DNA of 64,000 bases from Aestuariivita sp. Its GTDB lineage: Bacteria > Pseudomonadota > Alphaproteobacteria > Rhodobacterales > Rhodobacteraceae. The stretch covers positions 51,073 to 115,072 of the forward strand of contig NZ_JAAWWD010000036.1 of assembly GCF_021404545.1 (NCBI RefSeq), read 5' to 3'. Each line of letters begins with the position of its first letter. The first letter of the stretch is position 1. Positions 35,432 through 44,956 of this stretch are shown here, piece after piece. Both the position numbers and the translations under genes were made by a program. Under the pieces are notes generated by a model. It did no database searches and had not been told where the DNA came from. It saw nothing but the letters and a program-made list of their open reading frames with translations.

Positions 35432-36235
35432 TCAGGCCGGGTGCGCCTGCATGAAGTCGCGCAGATAGAGGGCGACGGCATCCGGCGCGTCCCAGTGGAT
35501 CGAATGGCCCGCATTTGGGATGATGTGATGCACCACTCTGGGGAGTGCGTCGAATGCCGCGAGGGCCGGGCCGGGCGGGATCAGCACATCGTTTTGAGCA
35601 TAGAGCACCTGCGCCGGGCAGGCGAGATCGGCCAACTCGGTGGTTGGGGTGTCGTCGCGCAGAGCGTCAATCTGATGGGCCATGGCCTCTCTGCTTTGTG
35701 CGTGCGGATAGGCGAGGGCGGCCACAAGGGCGGTGCGGGCGTTGGTGGGTATCTCGAAAAACGCGGGGCCGAACACCCATGGATACAGCGCCTTGAGCCA
35801 GAGCGTCTCTCCATCCGGTGTGGCGCGGATCTGGCACAGACTATCGAAGACTGCCAGTGATCGGGGCAGTTTTTGGGGCGAGGATGCCATGATCGTGAGA
35901 GAAGCGATACGGCTCTGGGCCAGCGCTGCCAGTTCGATGGCGGCGCGTCCTCCCATCGAATGGCCCGCCACATGAAACCGATCATGGCCCAGGTGGTCCA
36001 TCAATCCCAGCGCGTCATGGGCCATTTGGGCAAGGCTGACCGGGGCGTTCCAAGGCGTCGTGCGCCCCGTCGTGCGATTGTCGGGACGGATGAGGGTGTG
36101 ATCCTTTGAAAAGGGATCGACCAGAGGGGTCCAACTGGCGCTGTCCGACAGCATTCCCGCGAGCAGGAGCAGCGGCGGGCCATTCCCGTCAACCTCGTAA
36201 TGCAGCGTGATATCGTCGAGGGGAAGGTCAGGCAT
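35432..36235 (-). CDS. Alpha/beta-fold hydrolase
   Basis: A 267-residue alpha/beta hydrolase. Ser93 in VAGHSMGGRAAI is the nucleophile, Asp lies in LYAQNDVLIPP and His in IPNAGHSIHWDAP, so the triad looks intact. The pattern resembles PcaD/esterase-type enzymes, but the substrate is unknown. The start overlaps the 3' end of the P1 peptidase gene by eight bases, so they are co-translated. It ends at the motif following dxs. Confidence 0.85.
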   Translation of the reverse strand: MPDLPLDDITLHYEVDGNGPPLLLLAGMLSDSASWTPLVDPFSKDHTLIRPDNRTTGRTTPWNAPVSLAQMAHDALGLMDHLGHDRFHVAGHSMGGRAAIELAALAQSRIASLTIMASSPQKLPRSLAVFDSLCQIRATPDGETLWLKALYPWVFGPAFFEIPTNARTALVAALAYPHAQSREAMAHQIDALRDDTPTTELADLACPAQVLYAQNDVLIPPGPALAAFDALPRVVHHIIPNAGHSIHWDAPDAVALYLRDFMQAHPA

Positions 36236-37241
36236 TCAGGGTGCTCCAGCAGGGCAAGATATCGCCCGCTGCGGGCTGTGCGTGATAGATTGCCCGCGCG
36301 ATCGCCCGCGCCAGGCACAGAGCGGCGGCATGTCCGATCGCTGTCAGGGCGCGTTCAGAGCCCTGCAGCGGCCTGTCGGAGGTTGAAAGGGCAAAGACCA
36401 GATCGCCGTCGCTGGGGCTGTGTGCCGGCACACAGGCCCGCGCGATGCCGTCATGGGCGGCGGTTGCCATGCGCTGGCACTCGGCCTTGGTCAGCGTTGC
36501 ATCTGTGGCGACGATGGCGATGGTCGTGTTGGCACGGCTCTGCGGGGCGCCGAGCATGGCGGCCATCTTTCGACTGTCGAGGTCGCGGCCCAGTCCGGAG
36601 GAGGGATCGGGTCCGATGCCGCCGAACTCCCCCTCGATTTCAAAGGGGGCGGCCCAGAAGTGGCGGTCCCCGGGGGTGGTCACGCTGCCGATGGGATTGG
36701 CGGCCACAAGCGCGCCGACGGTCGTGCCGTCGGGCAGCACCAGGGAGGCGGAGCCGAGGCCACCTTTGGTCATCGCCGTCAGCGCGCCGGTTCCGGCGCC
36801 TTCGCTGCCGATCGCGAATTCTGACGCGGCGGCCTGATATGCAGCGCGGCCGAGCGCGCGGTAGGGGTTATCGGTCCAGCCCTTCTCTCCGCCGTTGAGC
36901 AGGTCGAAGATGATCGCCCCGGGAACCAGAGGGATCGTGGCGCTGCCGATACGCAGGCCCTTGCCTTCGGCGCGCAGCGCATCGACGACGCCGGAGCAGG
37001 CATCAAGCCCGTAGGCCGATCCGCCAGACAGACAGAGCGCATCGACACCGGTGACGGTTTTGTCGGGCGCCAAAAGGTCGGTTTCCCGCGTGCCCGGTGC
37101 ACCGCCCATCACATTGACCGAAGCGACGAAGGGCGCATCGGCTGTCAGGACAGTCGCGCCGGACTTCAGGGTATCGTCGCGGGCATTGCCCACCCGCAAT
37201 GTAGGGATGTCGGTGATCAGGTTTCGGGGTCCGGGATGCAT
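36228..37241 (-). CDS. P1-family (DmpA-like) autoprocessing aminopeptidase
   Basis: A 337-residue member of peptidase family S58. Family features include GVDALCLSGGSAYGLDACSG and the self-cleavage region TKGGLGSASLVLP, where the probable cut is between Gly163 and Ser164, exposing the Ser nucleophile. Relatives are D-/L-aminopeptidases or beta-peptidyl aminopeptidases; the substrate is not predictable. The alpha/beta hydrolase gene overlaps its end, suggesting joint use in cleaving amides or esters. Confidence 0.88.
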   Translation of the reverse strand: MHPGPRNLITDIPTLRVGNARDDTLKSGATVLTADAPFVASVNVMGGAPGTRETDLLAPDKTVTGVDALCLSGGSAYGLDACSGVVDALRAEGKGLRIGSATIPLVPGAIIFDLLNGGEKGWTDNPYRALGRAAYQAAASEFAIGSEGAGTGALTAMTKGGLGSASLVLPDGTTVGALVAANPIGSVTTPGDRHFWAAPFEIEGEFGGIGPDPSSGLGRDLDSRKMAAMLGAPQSRANTTIAIVATDATLTKAECQRMATAAHDGIARACVPAHSPSDGDLVFALSTSDRPLQGSERALTAIGHAAALCLARAIARAIYHAQPAAGDILPCWSTLNA

Positions 37242-37289
37242 GGGGAACCTTTGGACTATATGGTACTTCAGGCAGGAAAGGCGCGCGGA

Positions 37290-37589
37290 TCAGGGCTGGG
37301 CTTCGGTGTGCCGGTGACTGATGTTTGGCGCGGCCAGAGGATCGATCAGCGGGATGTGCCCCGCCGTTTCAGCACGCAGGCGACGCTTTATTGCGTTCGA
37401 CATGACAAAGGGCTGTGCTGCGTGCACAGGTAGGGTGGCGGAGCCTGTAACCCCCTCCTCTATGGTTTCGTTCAAGACGAGGGAGACGTCATCTTCGGTC
37501 TGATAGGGGCGATCGGCAAGGCTGCCCTGAGACCGCGCCGCGATGATATTGTCATCGCGGAGCGCACTCGACACATTTCCATTTTCCAA
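37290..37589 (-). CDS. Possible small hypothetical protein (weak)
   Basis: The 380-base gap between the P1 peptidase and SDR genes holds a leftward open frame of about 99 codons from a TTG. Its composition is protein-like (for example SLADRPYQTEDDVSLVLNET), but it has no ATG of its own, no convincing ribosome-binding site and no recognised family. It could be a remnant of a longer gene. A small hairpin near 37546-37562 is also visible. Confidence 0.2.
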   Translation of the reverse strand: MENGNVSSALRDDNIIAARSQGSLADRPYQTEDDVSLVLNETIEEGVTGSATLPVHAAQPFVMSNAIKRRLRAETAGHIPLIDPLAAPNISHRHTEAQP

Positions 37590-37621
37590 CGGCTGGAGTT
37601 TCCGCGCAAGGCTGAGTCCGC

Positions 37622-38368
37622 TCAAATGCAGCGCCCCCCGTCGACTTCCATCGCGGTGCCTGTGATCATCGAGGCCGCGTCTGAACACAGGAACGCCGCG
37701 GCGTTCCCCATATCCTGAGGCGTGGAAAAGCGGCCCAGCGGGATCGTGGAGAGGAACTTGGCCCGCATCTCGGGTGTATCCTCGCCCATGAACCTTTTGA
37801 GGAGCGGTGTTTCACCTGCCACGGGACAGATCGCGTTGACGCGGATGCCTTTGGGCGCCAGCTCAACCGCCATGGTCTTGGTCGCGGTGATCATCCAGCC
37901 TTTGGAGGCGTTGTACCAGTTGAGGTTGGGGCGGGGAGAGAGGCCGGCAGTGGACGCCACATTCAGGATCGCCCCTGACCCGCGCGATTTCATATGCGGG
38001 ACCAAGGTACGGGCAGTCAGATAGACGGATTTGACATTGACGTTCAGCACGCGGTCGAAATCGGCCTCGCTCACATCCTCCAGCGGGGTGGGCATATGGG
38101 TAATGCCTGCGTTATTGACCAGGATATCGACATGACCGAAGGCACCCAGAGCAGCCTCCGCCATCGCGTTGACAGAGGCGCCGTCCGACACATCCACATG
38201 CTGAGCCATGGTCTGATCGCCCAGTTCCCGGGCCGTCTCTTTCGCTGCGTCTGCGTTGATGTCGGCGATCATCACGCGGGCACCGTGCTCTGCGAACACC
38301 CGGGCAATGCCCGCGCCGAAACCGGACGCGCCGCCGGTTACAATGGCTGTTTTTCCCTCAAGCTGCAT
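37622..38368 (-). CDS. SDR-family NAD(P)-dependent oxidoreductase
   Basis: A 248-residue classical short-chain dehydrogenase with the cofactor motif TGGASGFGAGIAR, NNAG (VDILVNNAGITHM), catalytic Ser (LNVASTAG) and YxxxK (WYNASKGWM), and the EVDGGRCI end. The ATG at 38368 is preceded by GGAGGGG; the longer in-frame reading is rejected. The 3-oxoacyl reductase/glucose dehydrogenase-like pattern does not reveal the substrate. Confidence 0.88.
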   Translation of the reverse strand: MQLEGKTAIVTGGASGFGAGIARVFAEHGARVMIADINADAAKETARELGDQTMAQHVDVSDGASVNAMAEAALGAFGHVDILVNNAGITHMPTPLEDVSEADFDRVLNVNVKSVYLTARTLVPHMKSRGSGAILNVASTAGLSPRPNLNWYNASKGWMITATKTMAVELAPKGIRVNAICPVAGETPLLKRFMGEDTPEMRAKFLSTIPLGRFSTPQDMGNAAAFLCSDAASMITGTAMEVDGGRCI

Positions 38369-38425
38369 GGACACCCCTCCGTTTGGCGCGACGATGCCGC
38401 GAAGCGCCGGGTCAGGCAAGGGGGG

Positions 38426-39574
38426 TCAGCCATCCAAAAGCGAATAGACCGCCTGAGGTGCAGTCAGACCCTTGAGCGGCTCAGAGCCCAGTTTGCGTGT
38501 TGCGGTCCCGAGGGCGTGCGCAAAGGGTTCGGAGAAAAGGATCTCCTGCCCATATTTGGCACACAGGCCTTCCAGACGCGCGGCAAGGTTCACCGCCGGG
38601 CCAAGCACGGTGAAATCCAGACGCGCTTCGGATCCGACATTGCCGTAGAGAACGTCGCCCACATGCATGGCGATCCCGAATGCAACGCCGAGTGGCGGGT
38701 CGGCACGGGCCGTGGCTTGTGCGGTCAGCGCAGCGCTTAGCGCATTGTCCGAGGCCTGCCCCATATCCTCGCCCGGGAAAATCGCCAGAAGCCCGTCGCC
38801 CATCAGCTTGAGGATTTCGCCATCGTGGCTGGCGATTGCATCGCCCAGGATCTCAAAATACCGGTTGGCGATGCAGACGATGTCATCAGGCGCCAGCTCT
38901 GCATTCAGGGCCGTCCAGCCGCGCATGTCACTGACGAGGATCGCGGCCTGAATGGTCTCAATATGGCCACGGGTAATTTGCCCCGACAGAACCCGTTTCG
39001 CAGTGCGCGGTCCCAGATAGGCGTCCGTAATCGCGGTGGCGCTGTGGTCCAGCCGAAAGACCTCGACCACGGGCGTGATCAGCGCGGCCACGTGCCGAAG
39101 CCGTTCCAGATCGTCGGACTCAAAACCGCCCGCATGGTCGGTCACAAAGACAACAATACCCCCGGCCCCGTTCCTGAACTCCAGAGGCAGCCCATAGTAA
39201 TCGGTGGCACCGCGCTCTTTCAACTCATGCAGAACGATGTGGTCTTCGGGTGCCAATGCGCGATCCAGCCTGCGGCGGAATGGTTGCCCGGTTTCCGCGA
39301 TCACGGCAAGCGGGCTGGCGATATAGGCGGGACGGGATTCGAGGCCGTGCGCCGCATCGGGCGATGGTATGAGGCCGTCGTCACGCTCCCATGCCGCACT
39401 CATGGCGGTGATCAGCGGGTGCAGGGTGCGGATGGCGAGCCGCACCCGCCAGACCGGCGCGCCCACCGCGATCATCTGTTCGGCAAGACCTTTGGTCATG
39501 TCGTCCATGGTGTCGGCCAGGCGGCCCTTGGCCAGCAGCCAGTCGCGTATCGGATCAAGGGACCAGTTGGACAT
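38426..39574 (-). CDS. Class III adenylate/guanylate cyclase with N-terminal sensory region
   Basis: A 382-residue protein. About 195 N-terminal residues are GAF-like, with no membrane segment. A class III cyclase domain follows, with metal-binding Asp216 (LVSDMRGWT) and Asp260 (LMGDGLLAIF). The TVLGPAVNLAARLE segment has Thr, Asn and Arg at the base- and transition-state positions, which points to cAMP production in the subgroup with Thr in place of the usual Asp. It is probably a soluble sensor making cAMP. It stands alone between an SDR and a hydrolase gene on the same strand. Confidence 0.88.
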   Translation of the reverse strand: MSNWSLDPIRDWLLAKGRLADTMDDMTKGLAEQMIAVGAPVWRVRLAIRTLHPLITAMSAAWERDDGLIPSPDAAHGLESRPAYIASPLAVIAETGQPFRRRLDRALAPEDHIVLHELKERGATDYYGLPLEFRNGAGGIVVFVTDHAGGFESDDLERLRHVAALITPVVEVFRLDHSATAITDAYLGPRTAKRVLSGQITRGHIETIQAAILVSDMRGWTALNAELAPDDIVCIANRYFEILGDAIASHDGEILKLMGDGLLAIFPGEDMGQASDNALSAALTAQATARADPPLGVAFGIAMHVGDVLYGNVGSEARLDFTVLGPAVNLAARLEGLCAKYGQEILFSEPFAHALGTATRKLGSEPLKGLTAPQAVYSLLDG

Positions 39575-39607
39575 GAGTGGGGATATAGGGCGTTCCGGGC
39601 GTTTGGT

Positions 39608-40465
39608 TCATTCGGTTGTGGAAATCTCTTCGATAAACTGCCGAACATGGCGAAAAAAGAGAGAAGGCCGATCAATGCTTAACATATGCGCGGCGTCTTC
39701 GATCCGTTCAAAACGGGCATTTGGCAAGGCTTGCGCCAGCGTCTCGCCAAAGCTTTGGGGCATGATCGGGTCACGGTCGCCCGACAGAACCAGCGTCGGG
39801 CAGGTCACAGATCCCAGGGCGGCGCGGAAATCGAACCGGCCCTGTTCGCTGGCAGGGCCGTTGTAATGCATACCCACAGGGTTCTTCACGATCAGCCGCG
39901 CCATCGCGTCGGGGTCAAGCCCGCGAAGGGTATAAAGCGGCAGGCACCGTTCGAAATAGGCCTGCCGCCCCTCCGGCGTGGGCTTGGACCAATAGGACCG
40001 CGCGACCGCCCCCGTTTCGGCCCCGCCCAACCGGGCGAATGCATCATAGATCACCTCAAACTCAGTACGGGCCGTGGTCGAGGCCAGGATCAGTGCCCGC
40101 GCCTGGCCGGGGTGACGGGTGGCATAGGATTGGGCCACGACCCCGCCAAAGGACGCGCCAAAGACGATGGGCCGGTCGATACCCAGCGTCTGGCACAAGC
40201 CGTGCAGATCGTCGCCCCATTGATCCAGCGTCCAGAGGGCCGGGTCGCCATCCTCGCTGCGCCCGTTGCCGCGCTGGTCGTAATAGACGATCTGGCACAG
40301 ATCGCTCAGCTTTGAAAACGCCGGTTTATAAAGCGAATGATCAGCACCCGGCCCGCCATGGACCGTGATCAGCGTCGGTTTTTCGCGCATCGCGGGGCCA
40401 TCGGCGATCAGGCCGGGCCCCTCGATATCCACGAACAAGCGCACATCGTTGACGGTTATATACAT
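39608..40465 (-). CDS. Alpha/beta hydrolase, proline iminopeptidase-like
   Basis: A 285-residue hydrolase with TVHGGPGADHSLY (HGGPG motif), the nucleophile Ser105 in FGASFGGVVAQ, Asp in LSGDRDPIMP and His in IEDAAHMLSIDRP. The HGGPG pattern is typical of proline iminopeptidase and related amidases. The aldehyde dehydrogenase gene ends four bases before its start, so it is probably in one leftward operon with the ABC transporter upstream, and may act on imported peptides (inference). Confidence 0.85.
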   Translation of the reverse strand: MYITVNDVRLFVDIEGPGLIADGPAMREKPTLITVHGGPGADHSLYKPAFSKLSDLCQIVYYDQRGNGRSEDGDPALWTLDQWGDDLHGLCQTLGIDRPIVFGASFGGVVAQSYATRHPGQARALILASTTARTEFEVIYDAFARLGGAETGAVARSYWSKPTPEGRQAYFERCLPLYTLRGLDPDAMARLIVKNPVGMHYNGPASEQGRFDFRAALGSVTCPTLVLSGDRDPIMPQSFGETLAQALPNARFERIEDAAHMLSIDRPSLFFRHVRQFIEEISTTE

Positions 40466-40469
40466 CGGT

Positions 40470-41921
40470 CTACCCGTGATAGGCGGCGACGGTTTTCAGG
40501 GTCGAAAAGCCATAAAGCGCCTCGAACCCCTTTTCGCGCCCATGGCCGGATTTGCCGACCCCGCCAAAGGGCAGCTCAACCCCGCCGCCCGCACCGTAAT
40601 TGTTGATGAACACCTGGCCCGCGCGCAGTTTTTTGGCCAGCCGCATCTGGCGCGCGCCGTCGCGGGTCCAGATGCTGGCGACAAGGCCATAATCGGTGGC
40701 GTTGGCGATGGCGGAGGCCTCTTCCTCGGTCTCGAATGGGATCAGCACCTGAACCGGGCCGAAAATCTCATCGCGGGCAAGCTGATGATCGGGCGGCACA
40801 TCGGCAAAAAGCGTCGGCGTGACATAAGCCCCGGTGTCGGGCGCGGATGCCACCACGTGGCCCTGGCCTGCGATTGTCAGATCCGCACCTTTGGCCAGAA
40901 ACGCGTCGACGATATCTTTCTGACGGGTAGAGATCAGGGGCCCCAGGCGCAAATCGTCGGCCGCTGGTCCGACGCTCAGATCGCGATAGGCGGCAGCCAT
41001 CGCGTCACGCACCGCCTCATAAACACCACGTTGAACGAGAACGCGGGACGATGCCGAGCAGGTCTGGCCCGCATTCTGGATGCCTGCATTGACAAGAAAG
41101 GGCAGGGCCGCGTTCAGATCGGCATCGTCAAAGACCAGCTGCGGGGATTTGCCGCCAAGCTCCAGCGTGACCGGCACCACGTTTTGCGCCGCCGCCGCCT
41201 GCACCAATGCTCCCGTCGCCACCGACCCGGTAAAGGAGATGTGGTGGATGCCGGGATGGGCCGAAAGTGCAGCCCCTGCTTCGGCCCCCAGACCGGGAAT
41301 GACGTTCAGCGCACCCGGGGGCAGGCCCGCTTCCTGCGCCAGATGGGCAAAGGCCAGCGCGGTCAGACAGGCCTCTTCTGCCGGTTTCAGAACGCAGGCA
41401 TTGCCCATTGCAAGCGCGGCACCCACCGAACGGCCGATGATCTGCATCGGGTAGTTCCACGGCACGATGTGGCCCGTCACGCCATGCGGTTCGCGCAGCG
41501 TATAAACCGTGTAGCCGTCCAGATAGGGGATCGTCTCGCCCATGACCTTATCCGCCGCCCCGCCATAGAACTCGCAATACCGCGCCAGGGCGACGGCATC
41601 GGCGCGCGCCTGGGTCAGGGGTTTGCCGACATCGGCGGCCTCGATCGCGGCCAGATCGTCGACACGGTCAAGAACGATCTGCCCCAGCCGGGTCAGGATC
41701 CGCCCCCGCTCCACCGCGGTCATCGCGCCCCAGTCGCCTTGCAGGGCGTCTTGGGCCGCTGACACTGCGCGGTCGACATCCGGGGCCGTTCCCCGCGCGA
41801 TCCGCGCCAGATTGGACCCGTCCGACGGGTTGATCAGCGCCAGCGTTTCGCCGTTCGCGGCTGGTACCCAGCTCCCGCCTACCAGGCAAAGCGATGGATC
41901 GAACCAGAGGGCATGGGTCAT
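40470..41921 (-). CDS. NAD(P)-dependent aldehyde dehydrogenase
   Basis: A 483-residue ALDH. The cofactor/general-base motif is VTLELGGKSPQLVFDDADL and the catalytic Cys lies in NAGQTCSASSRV. WNYPMQIIGRSVGAALAMGN resembles betaine aldehyde/aminoaldehyde dehydrogenases. It overlaps the acetyltransferase gene by ATGA and precedes the iminopeptidase-like gene by four bases. The substrate is likely a small amino or omega-aldehyde, not provable from sequence. Confidence 0.88.
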   Translation of the reverse strand: MTHALWFDPSLCLVGGSWVPAANGETLALINPSDGSNLARIARGTAPDVDRAVSAAQDALQGDWGAMTAVERGRILTRLGQIVLDRVDDLAAIEAADVGKPLTQARADAVALARYCEFYGGAADKVMGETIPYLDGYTVYTLREPHGVTGHIVPWNYPMQIIGRSVGAALAMGNACVLKPAEEACLTALAFAHLAQEAGLPPGALNVIPGLGAEAGAALSAHPGIHHISFTGSVATGALVQAAAAQNVVPVTLELGGKSPQLVFDDADLNAALPFLVNAGIQNAGQTCSASSRVLVQRGVYEAVRDAMAAAYRDLSVGPAADDLRLGPLISTRQKDIVDAFLAKGADLTIAGQGHVVASAPDTGAYVTPTLFADVPPDHQLARDEIFGPVQVLIPFETEEEASAIANATDYGLVASIWTRDGARQMRLAKKLRAGQVFINNYGAGGGVELPFGGVGKSGHGREKGFEALYGFSTLKTVAAYHG

Positions 41922-42403
41922 TCGCGATGGTCCTCTATCAGGGGATGGGTCACGAAGGTGTAGCTGTAAGACTGCGCCGGGTAAAAGGGTGTATCTTTGA
42001 CAAGCGCGTTAAGCCAGTCCGCATCGCGCAGCGTGGCCTCCCAAAATGCGCGCGCGTTGCCCCGCCGCGCGACGCCCAGAACCCAAGCCCCCGGTTTGGA
42101 ACACAAGATGGCGCGGGCGGCCTTGCGGCCAAGCCCTGCGCCGCGATGTGTCGGCTCAAGGAAGATTTCGGCCAGTTCCCACACCTGCCCTTTGGTCCTG
42201 CGGATCATCGCGAAACCGATGCGATGACCGTTTTTGAGAATGGCAAGCGGGTGGCGGTCATCATCTGACCAGTACCGGTCGTAATGGGTGATGTCTGGAG
42301 GCGGCAGTTCTGGCGCGAGTTCGGCGAAATTGGCAACCGCATGGCGGTTGAGCCACGCGCGTTCGGTCCAGGCAAGAGGGCGGATGCCCAGGCTGTCTGT
42401 CAC
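41918..42403 (-). CDS. GNAT-family N-acetyltransferase
   Basis: A 161-residue GNAT protein with the acetyl-CoA-binding pattern LEPTHRGAGLGRKAARAIL (R-x-x-G-x-G type). Its GTG start overlaps the ABC ATPase stop (GTGA), and its stop overlaps the aldehyde dehydrogenase ATG. The start [17 protein letters not shown] is in-frame with no better ATG nearby. It may acetylate an amine or peptide handled by the operon. Confidence 0.85.
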   Translation of the reverse strand: MTDSLGIRPLAWTERAWLNRHAVANFAELAPELPPPDITHYDRYWSDDDRHPLAILKNGHRIGFAMIRRTKGQVWELAEIFLEPTHRGAGLGRKAARAILCSKPGAWVLGVARRGNARAFWEATLRDADWLNALVKDTPFYPAQSYSYTFVTHPLIEDHRE

Positions 42404-43998
42404 GCCGCACCCTCGGTCACATCCGGCATAACCGGAGCCGCCGCGATCAGGTCGCGCGTATAGGGGTGCCGGGGATTGGCGAACACATCTGGCGTGGCAC
42501 CTTGTTCGACGATCTCGCCTGATTTCATCACCAGGACACGGTCGGTGACGGATCGCACAACAGTCAGGTCGTGGCTGATGAACAGATAGGTCAGATCGTA
42601 TTGCCGGCAGAGATCGGCCAGAAGATCCAGGATCTGCGCACGCACCGATACGTCCAGGGCGCTGACCGCCTCGTCGAACAGGATCAGTTCGGGGCGGATG
42701 ATCAGGGCGCGGGCGATGGCGATGCGCTGCCGCTGCCCGCCTGAAAACTCGTGGATGTATTTGCGGGCATCGCCCGGGGTCAGGCCCACGGCGGTCAGCG
42801 CCTCGGCGATGGCGGCGTCGCGGGCAGTGCCTGTAGGCGGGTCGGGCAGCAGGTGAAACGGCTCGGTGATCAGCCGGTCAACCCGGTGGCGGGGATTGAA
42901 GCTGCCGAAGGGGTCCTGGAACACCACCTGCATCTTGCGCCGCACCGCAAGGTTAGGTTTGTGACCGGTGAACACCGGCTCGCCGCCCAGCAGGATCTGA
43001 CCGGCCTGCACCTCTTCGAGGCCCAGAATGGCGCGGGTCAGCGTGGATTTCCCGCAACCGGATTCTCCCACCAGGCCCAGCCGCTCGCCCCGGTCGATGG
43101 TAAAGCTGACATCGCTCACCGCGCGGTACATGCCCGGCGGAGTGAAGAGTGCGGTGCGCGGCAGGCGGTAATCGCGGCTGACATTGCGCACCTCCAGCAG
43201 CGGGGCGGGTGCGGGTCTTTCGGGCAGATCCACCTGATGTTTCGACGCCGCAAAGAGCATCTTGGTGTAATCATGTCGCATGCCTGCCAGCAGCTGCCCG
43301 GTGGGCGCGCTTTCCACAACCTCGCCCCGGCGCATCACGGTGATATGGTGGGCCATGTCGGCGACCACGGCCAGATCGTGGGTGATCATCAGCATGCCCA
43401 TGCCTTCCTCGGCCACGAGCCCCTTGAGCAGGTCGAGGATCTGCGCCTGGGTGGTCACATCCAGCGCCGTTGTCGGTTCATCCGCGATCAGGAGCTTCGG
43501 GCGCAGCGCGATAGCCATGGCGATCACCACGCGCTGGCGCTGCCCGCCGCTCAGCTCATGCGGATAGCGCGAGAGGGGGAAGCGGTTCTCTGGCAGGCCG
43601 ACGCGGGTGAGAACCTCGCGCGCGCGGGCCTTGGCTGCGGCCGGGGGCATGGCCTTGTGGATCAGGATCGTTTCAGCGACCTGATCGCCGATGGTCTTGA
43701 CCGGGTTGAGGGCTGTCATAGGCTCCTGAAAAACCATGCCCGCATCACTGCCGCGAATCGAGCACATCTGTGCCTCGGTCACCGACAGGATGTCGGTGCC
43801 ATCCAATGTGACGGTGCCGGTGGCCTTTGCCCCGTTGGGCAAAAGCTGCATCACGGCAAAGGCGGTCATGGATTTGCCCGAGCCGCTTTCGCCGGTCACC
43901 GCGTGGATTTCACCCGGCGCGATGGACAGCGAGACATCCTTGAGGATCGGTGCACCGTGGATGGTGAGGGAGAGGTCTTTTATGGCCAGAAGCGTCAT
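42400..43998 (-). CDS. Oligopeptide-type ABC transporter, double ATPase (DppD-DppF fusion)
   Basis: A 532-residue protein with two ABC ATPase domains. The first has Walker A GESGSGKS and signature [14 protein letters not shown]; the second has GESGCGKS and [14 protein letters not shown]. Each is followed by the peptide/nickel-family C-terminal segment (HPYTRDLI at the end). Fused DppD/DppF proteins of this kind are common in rhizobia and roseobacters. ATG at 43998 is chosen; a longer in-frame reading runs through the hairpins upstream. It serves the two permeases encoded upstream. Confidence 0.93.
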   Translation of the reverse strand: MTLLAIKDLSLTIHGAPILKDVSLSIAPGEIHAVTGESGSGKSMTAFAVMQLLPNGAKATGTVTLDGTDILSVTEAQMCSIRGSDAGMVFQEPMTALNPVKTIGDQVAETILIHKAMPPAAAKARAREVLTRVGLPENRFPLSRYPHELSGGQRQRVVIAMAIALRPKLLIADEPTTALDVTTQAQILDLLKGLVAEEGMGMLMITHDLAVVADMAHHITVMRRGEVVESAPTGQLLAGMRHDYTKMLFAASKHQVDLPERPAPAPLLEVRNVSRDYRLPRTALFTPPGMYRAVSDVSFTIDRGERLGLVGESGCGKSTLTRAILGLEEVQAGQILLGGEPVFTGHKPNLAVRRKMQVVFQDPFGSFNPRHRVDRLITEPFHLLPDPPTGTARDAAIAEALTAVGLTPGDARKYIHEFSGGQRQRIAIARALIIRPELILFDEAVSALDVSVRAQILDLLADLCRQYDLTYLFISHDLTVVRSVTDRVLVMKSGEIVEQGATPDVFANPRHPYTRDLIAAAPVMPDVTEGAA

Positions 43999-44036
43999 GC
44001 GAGTGGCCTTTGCGATGATCGCCAGACAAACGGACC

Positions 44037-44083
44037 GCCCGGCGGTACCGCCGGGCAGCGCCCGATCCGCCCCCACGGGGCGG
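44037..44083. repeat. Two hairpins inside the ABC transporter operon
   Basis: A perfect 20-base palindrome (44037-44056, GCCCGGCGGT/ACCGCCGGGC) and CCGCCCC-CAC-GGGGCGG (44067-44083) lie in the 142-base gap between the DppC-like gene and the ATPase gene. No T-run follows on the minus strand, so a role in mRNA stability or differential expression is more likely than termination. Confidence 0.55.
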
Positions 44084-44140
44084 GCGCTTTCGCACCCACC
44101 CTTCGGACCGGGCGCCGCCCTCCGATTCGCTGAACGCACC

Positions 44141-44956
44141 TCATGTCCTGGCCACCCTGAGCCGGGGGTCGAGATAATCGCGCAGCCCGTCGCCCATCAG
44201 GTTCAGCCCCAGCACCGTCAGGATGATCGCCACGCCGGGCACCAGCGCCAGATGCGGCGCCAGGCTGACCATCGTCTGCGCATCGGCCAGCATCCGGCCC
44301 CAGCTGGGCGTGGGCGGCTGCGCGCCAAGGCCGACATAGCTGAGCGCCGCCTCGGCCAGAATACCCAGTGAGAACTGAATGGTCCCCTGCACGATCAGCA
44401 GATTCGCGACATTGGGCAGGATATGCTCCACACTGATGCGGGGGCCCGACTTGCCCGACACGCGCGCGGCCATGATGAACTCCCGCTCCCACAGCGACAG
44501 GGCGGCCCCCCGGGTTATGCGCGCAAAGACGGGGATGTTGAAGATCCCGATAGCGATGATCGCGTTTACGGCACTTGCCCCGAATACGGCGGTGATGAGG
44601 ATCGCGATCACCAGTGACGGAAAGGCAAAGATCAGATCGTTGCCGCGCATGATCAGCTCATCCAGCCACGACCCCTTGCGCGCCGCCGCCGCCAGCCCCA
44701 GGGGCACCCCCAGGGACATCCCGATGCCAACCGCCACCAGCGCTACGGCAATCGAGGTGCGCGCGCCCACCATCACCATCGACAGGATGTCGCGTCCGAA
44801 ATGATCGGTGCCCAGCCAATGCACCCCGTTGGGCGTTTGCAACCGTTCGGGAATGTTCATCTGCGCATGATCGAACGGCGTCCAGACAAAAGACAAAAGG
44901 GCCGCCACCACAACGATCGACGACAGCGCGGCACCCACGATCAGATTGCGCCTCAT
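44141..44956 (-). CDS. Peptide-type ABC transporter permease, DppC class
   Basis: A 271-residue membrane protein of the DppC/OppC class, with an N-terminal helix, the conserved HWLGTDHFGRDILSMVMVGA segment and the EAA-type loop in the C-terminal half. The ATG overlaps the stop of the DppB-like gene (ATGA). With it and the double ATPase it makes an importer of peptides or similar solutes. Confidence 0.93.
   Translation of the reverse strand: MRRNLIVGAALSSIVVVAALLSFVWTPFDHAQMNIPERLQTPNGVHWLGTDHFGRDILSMVMVGARTSIAVALVAVGIGMSLGVPLGLAAAARKGSWLDELIMRGNDLIFAFPSLVIAILITAVFGASAVNAIIAIGIFNIPVFARITRGAALSLWEREFIMAARVSGKSGPRISVEHILPNVANLLIVQGTIQFSLGILAEAALSYVGLGAQPPTPSWGRMLADAQTMVSLAPHLALVPGVAIILTVLGLNLMGDGLRDYLDPRLRVART

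Noticed and set aside
33526..35514. A 662-codon open frame antisense to dxs
   Set aside because: It mirrors the codon structure of dxs in GC-rich DNA and has no protein family resemblance, while dxs is certain.
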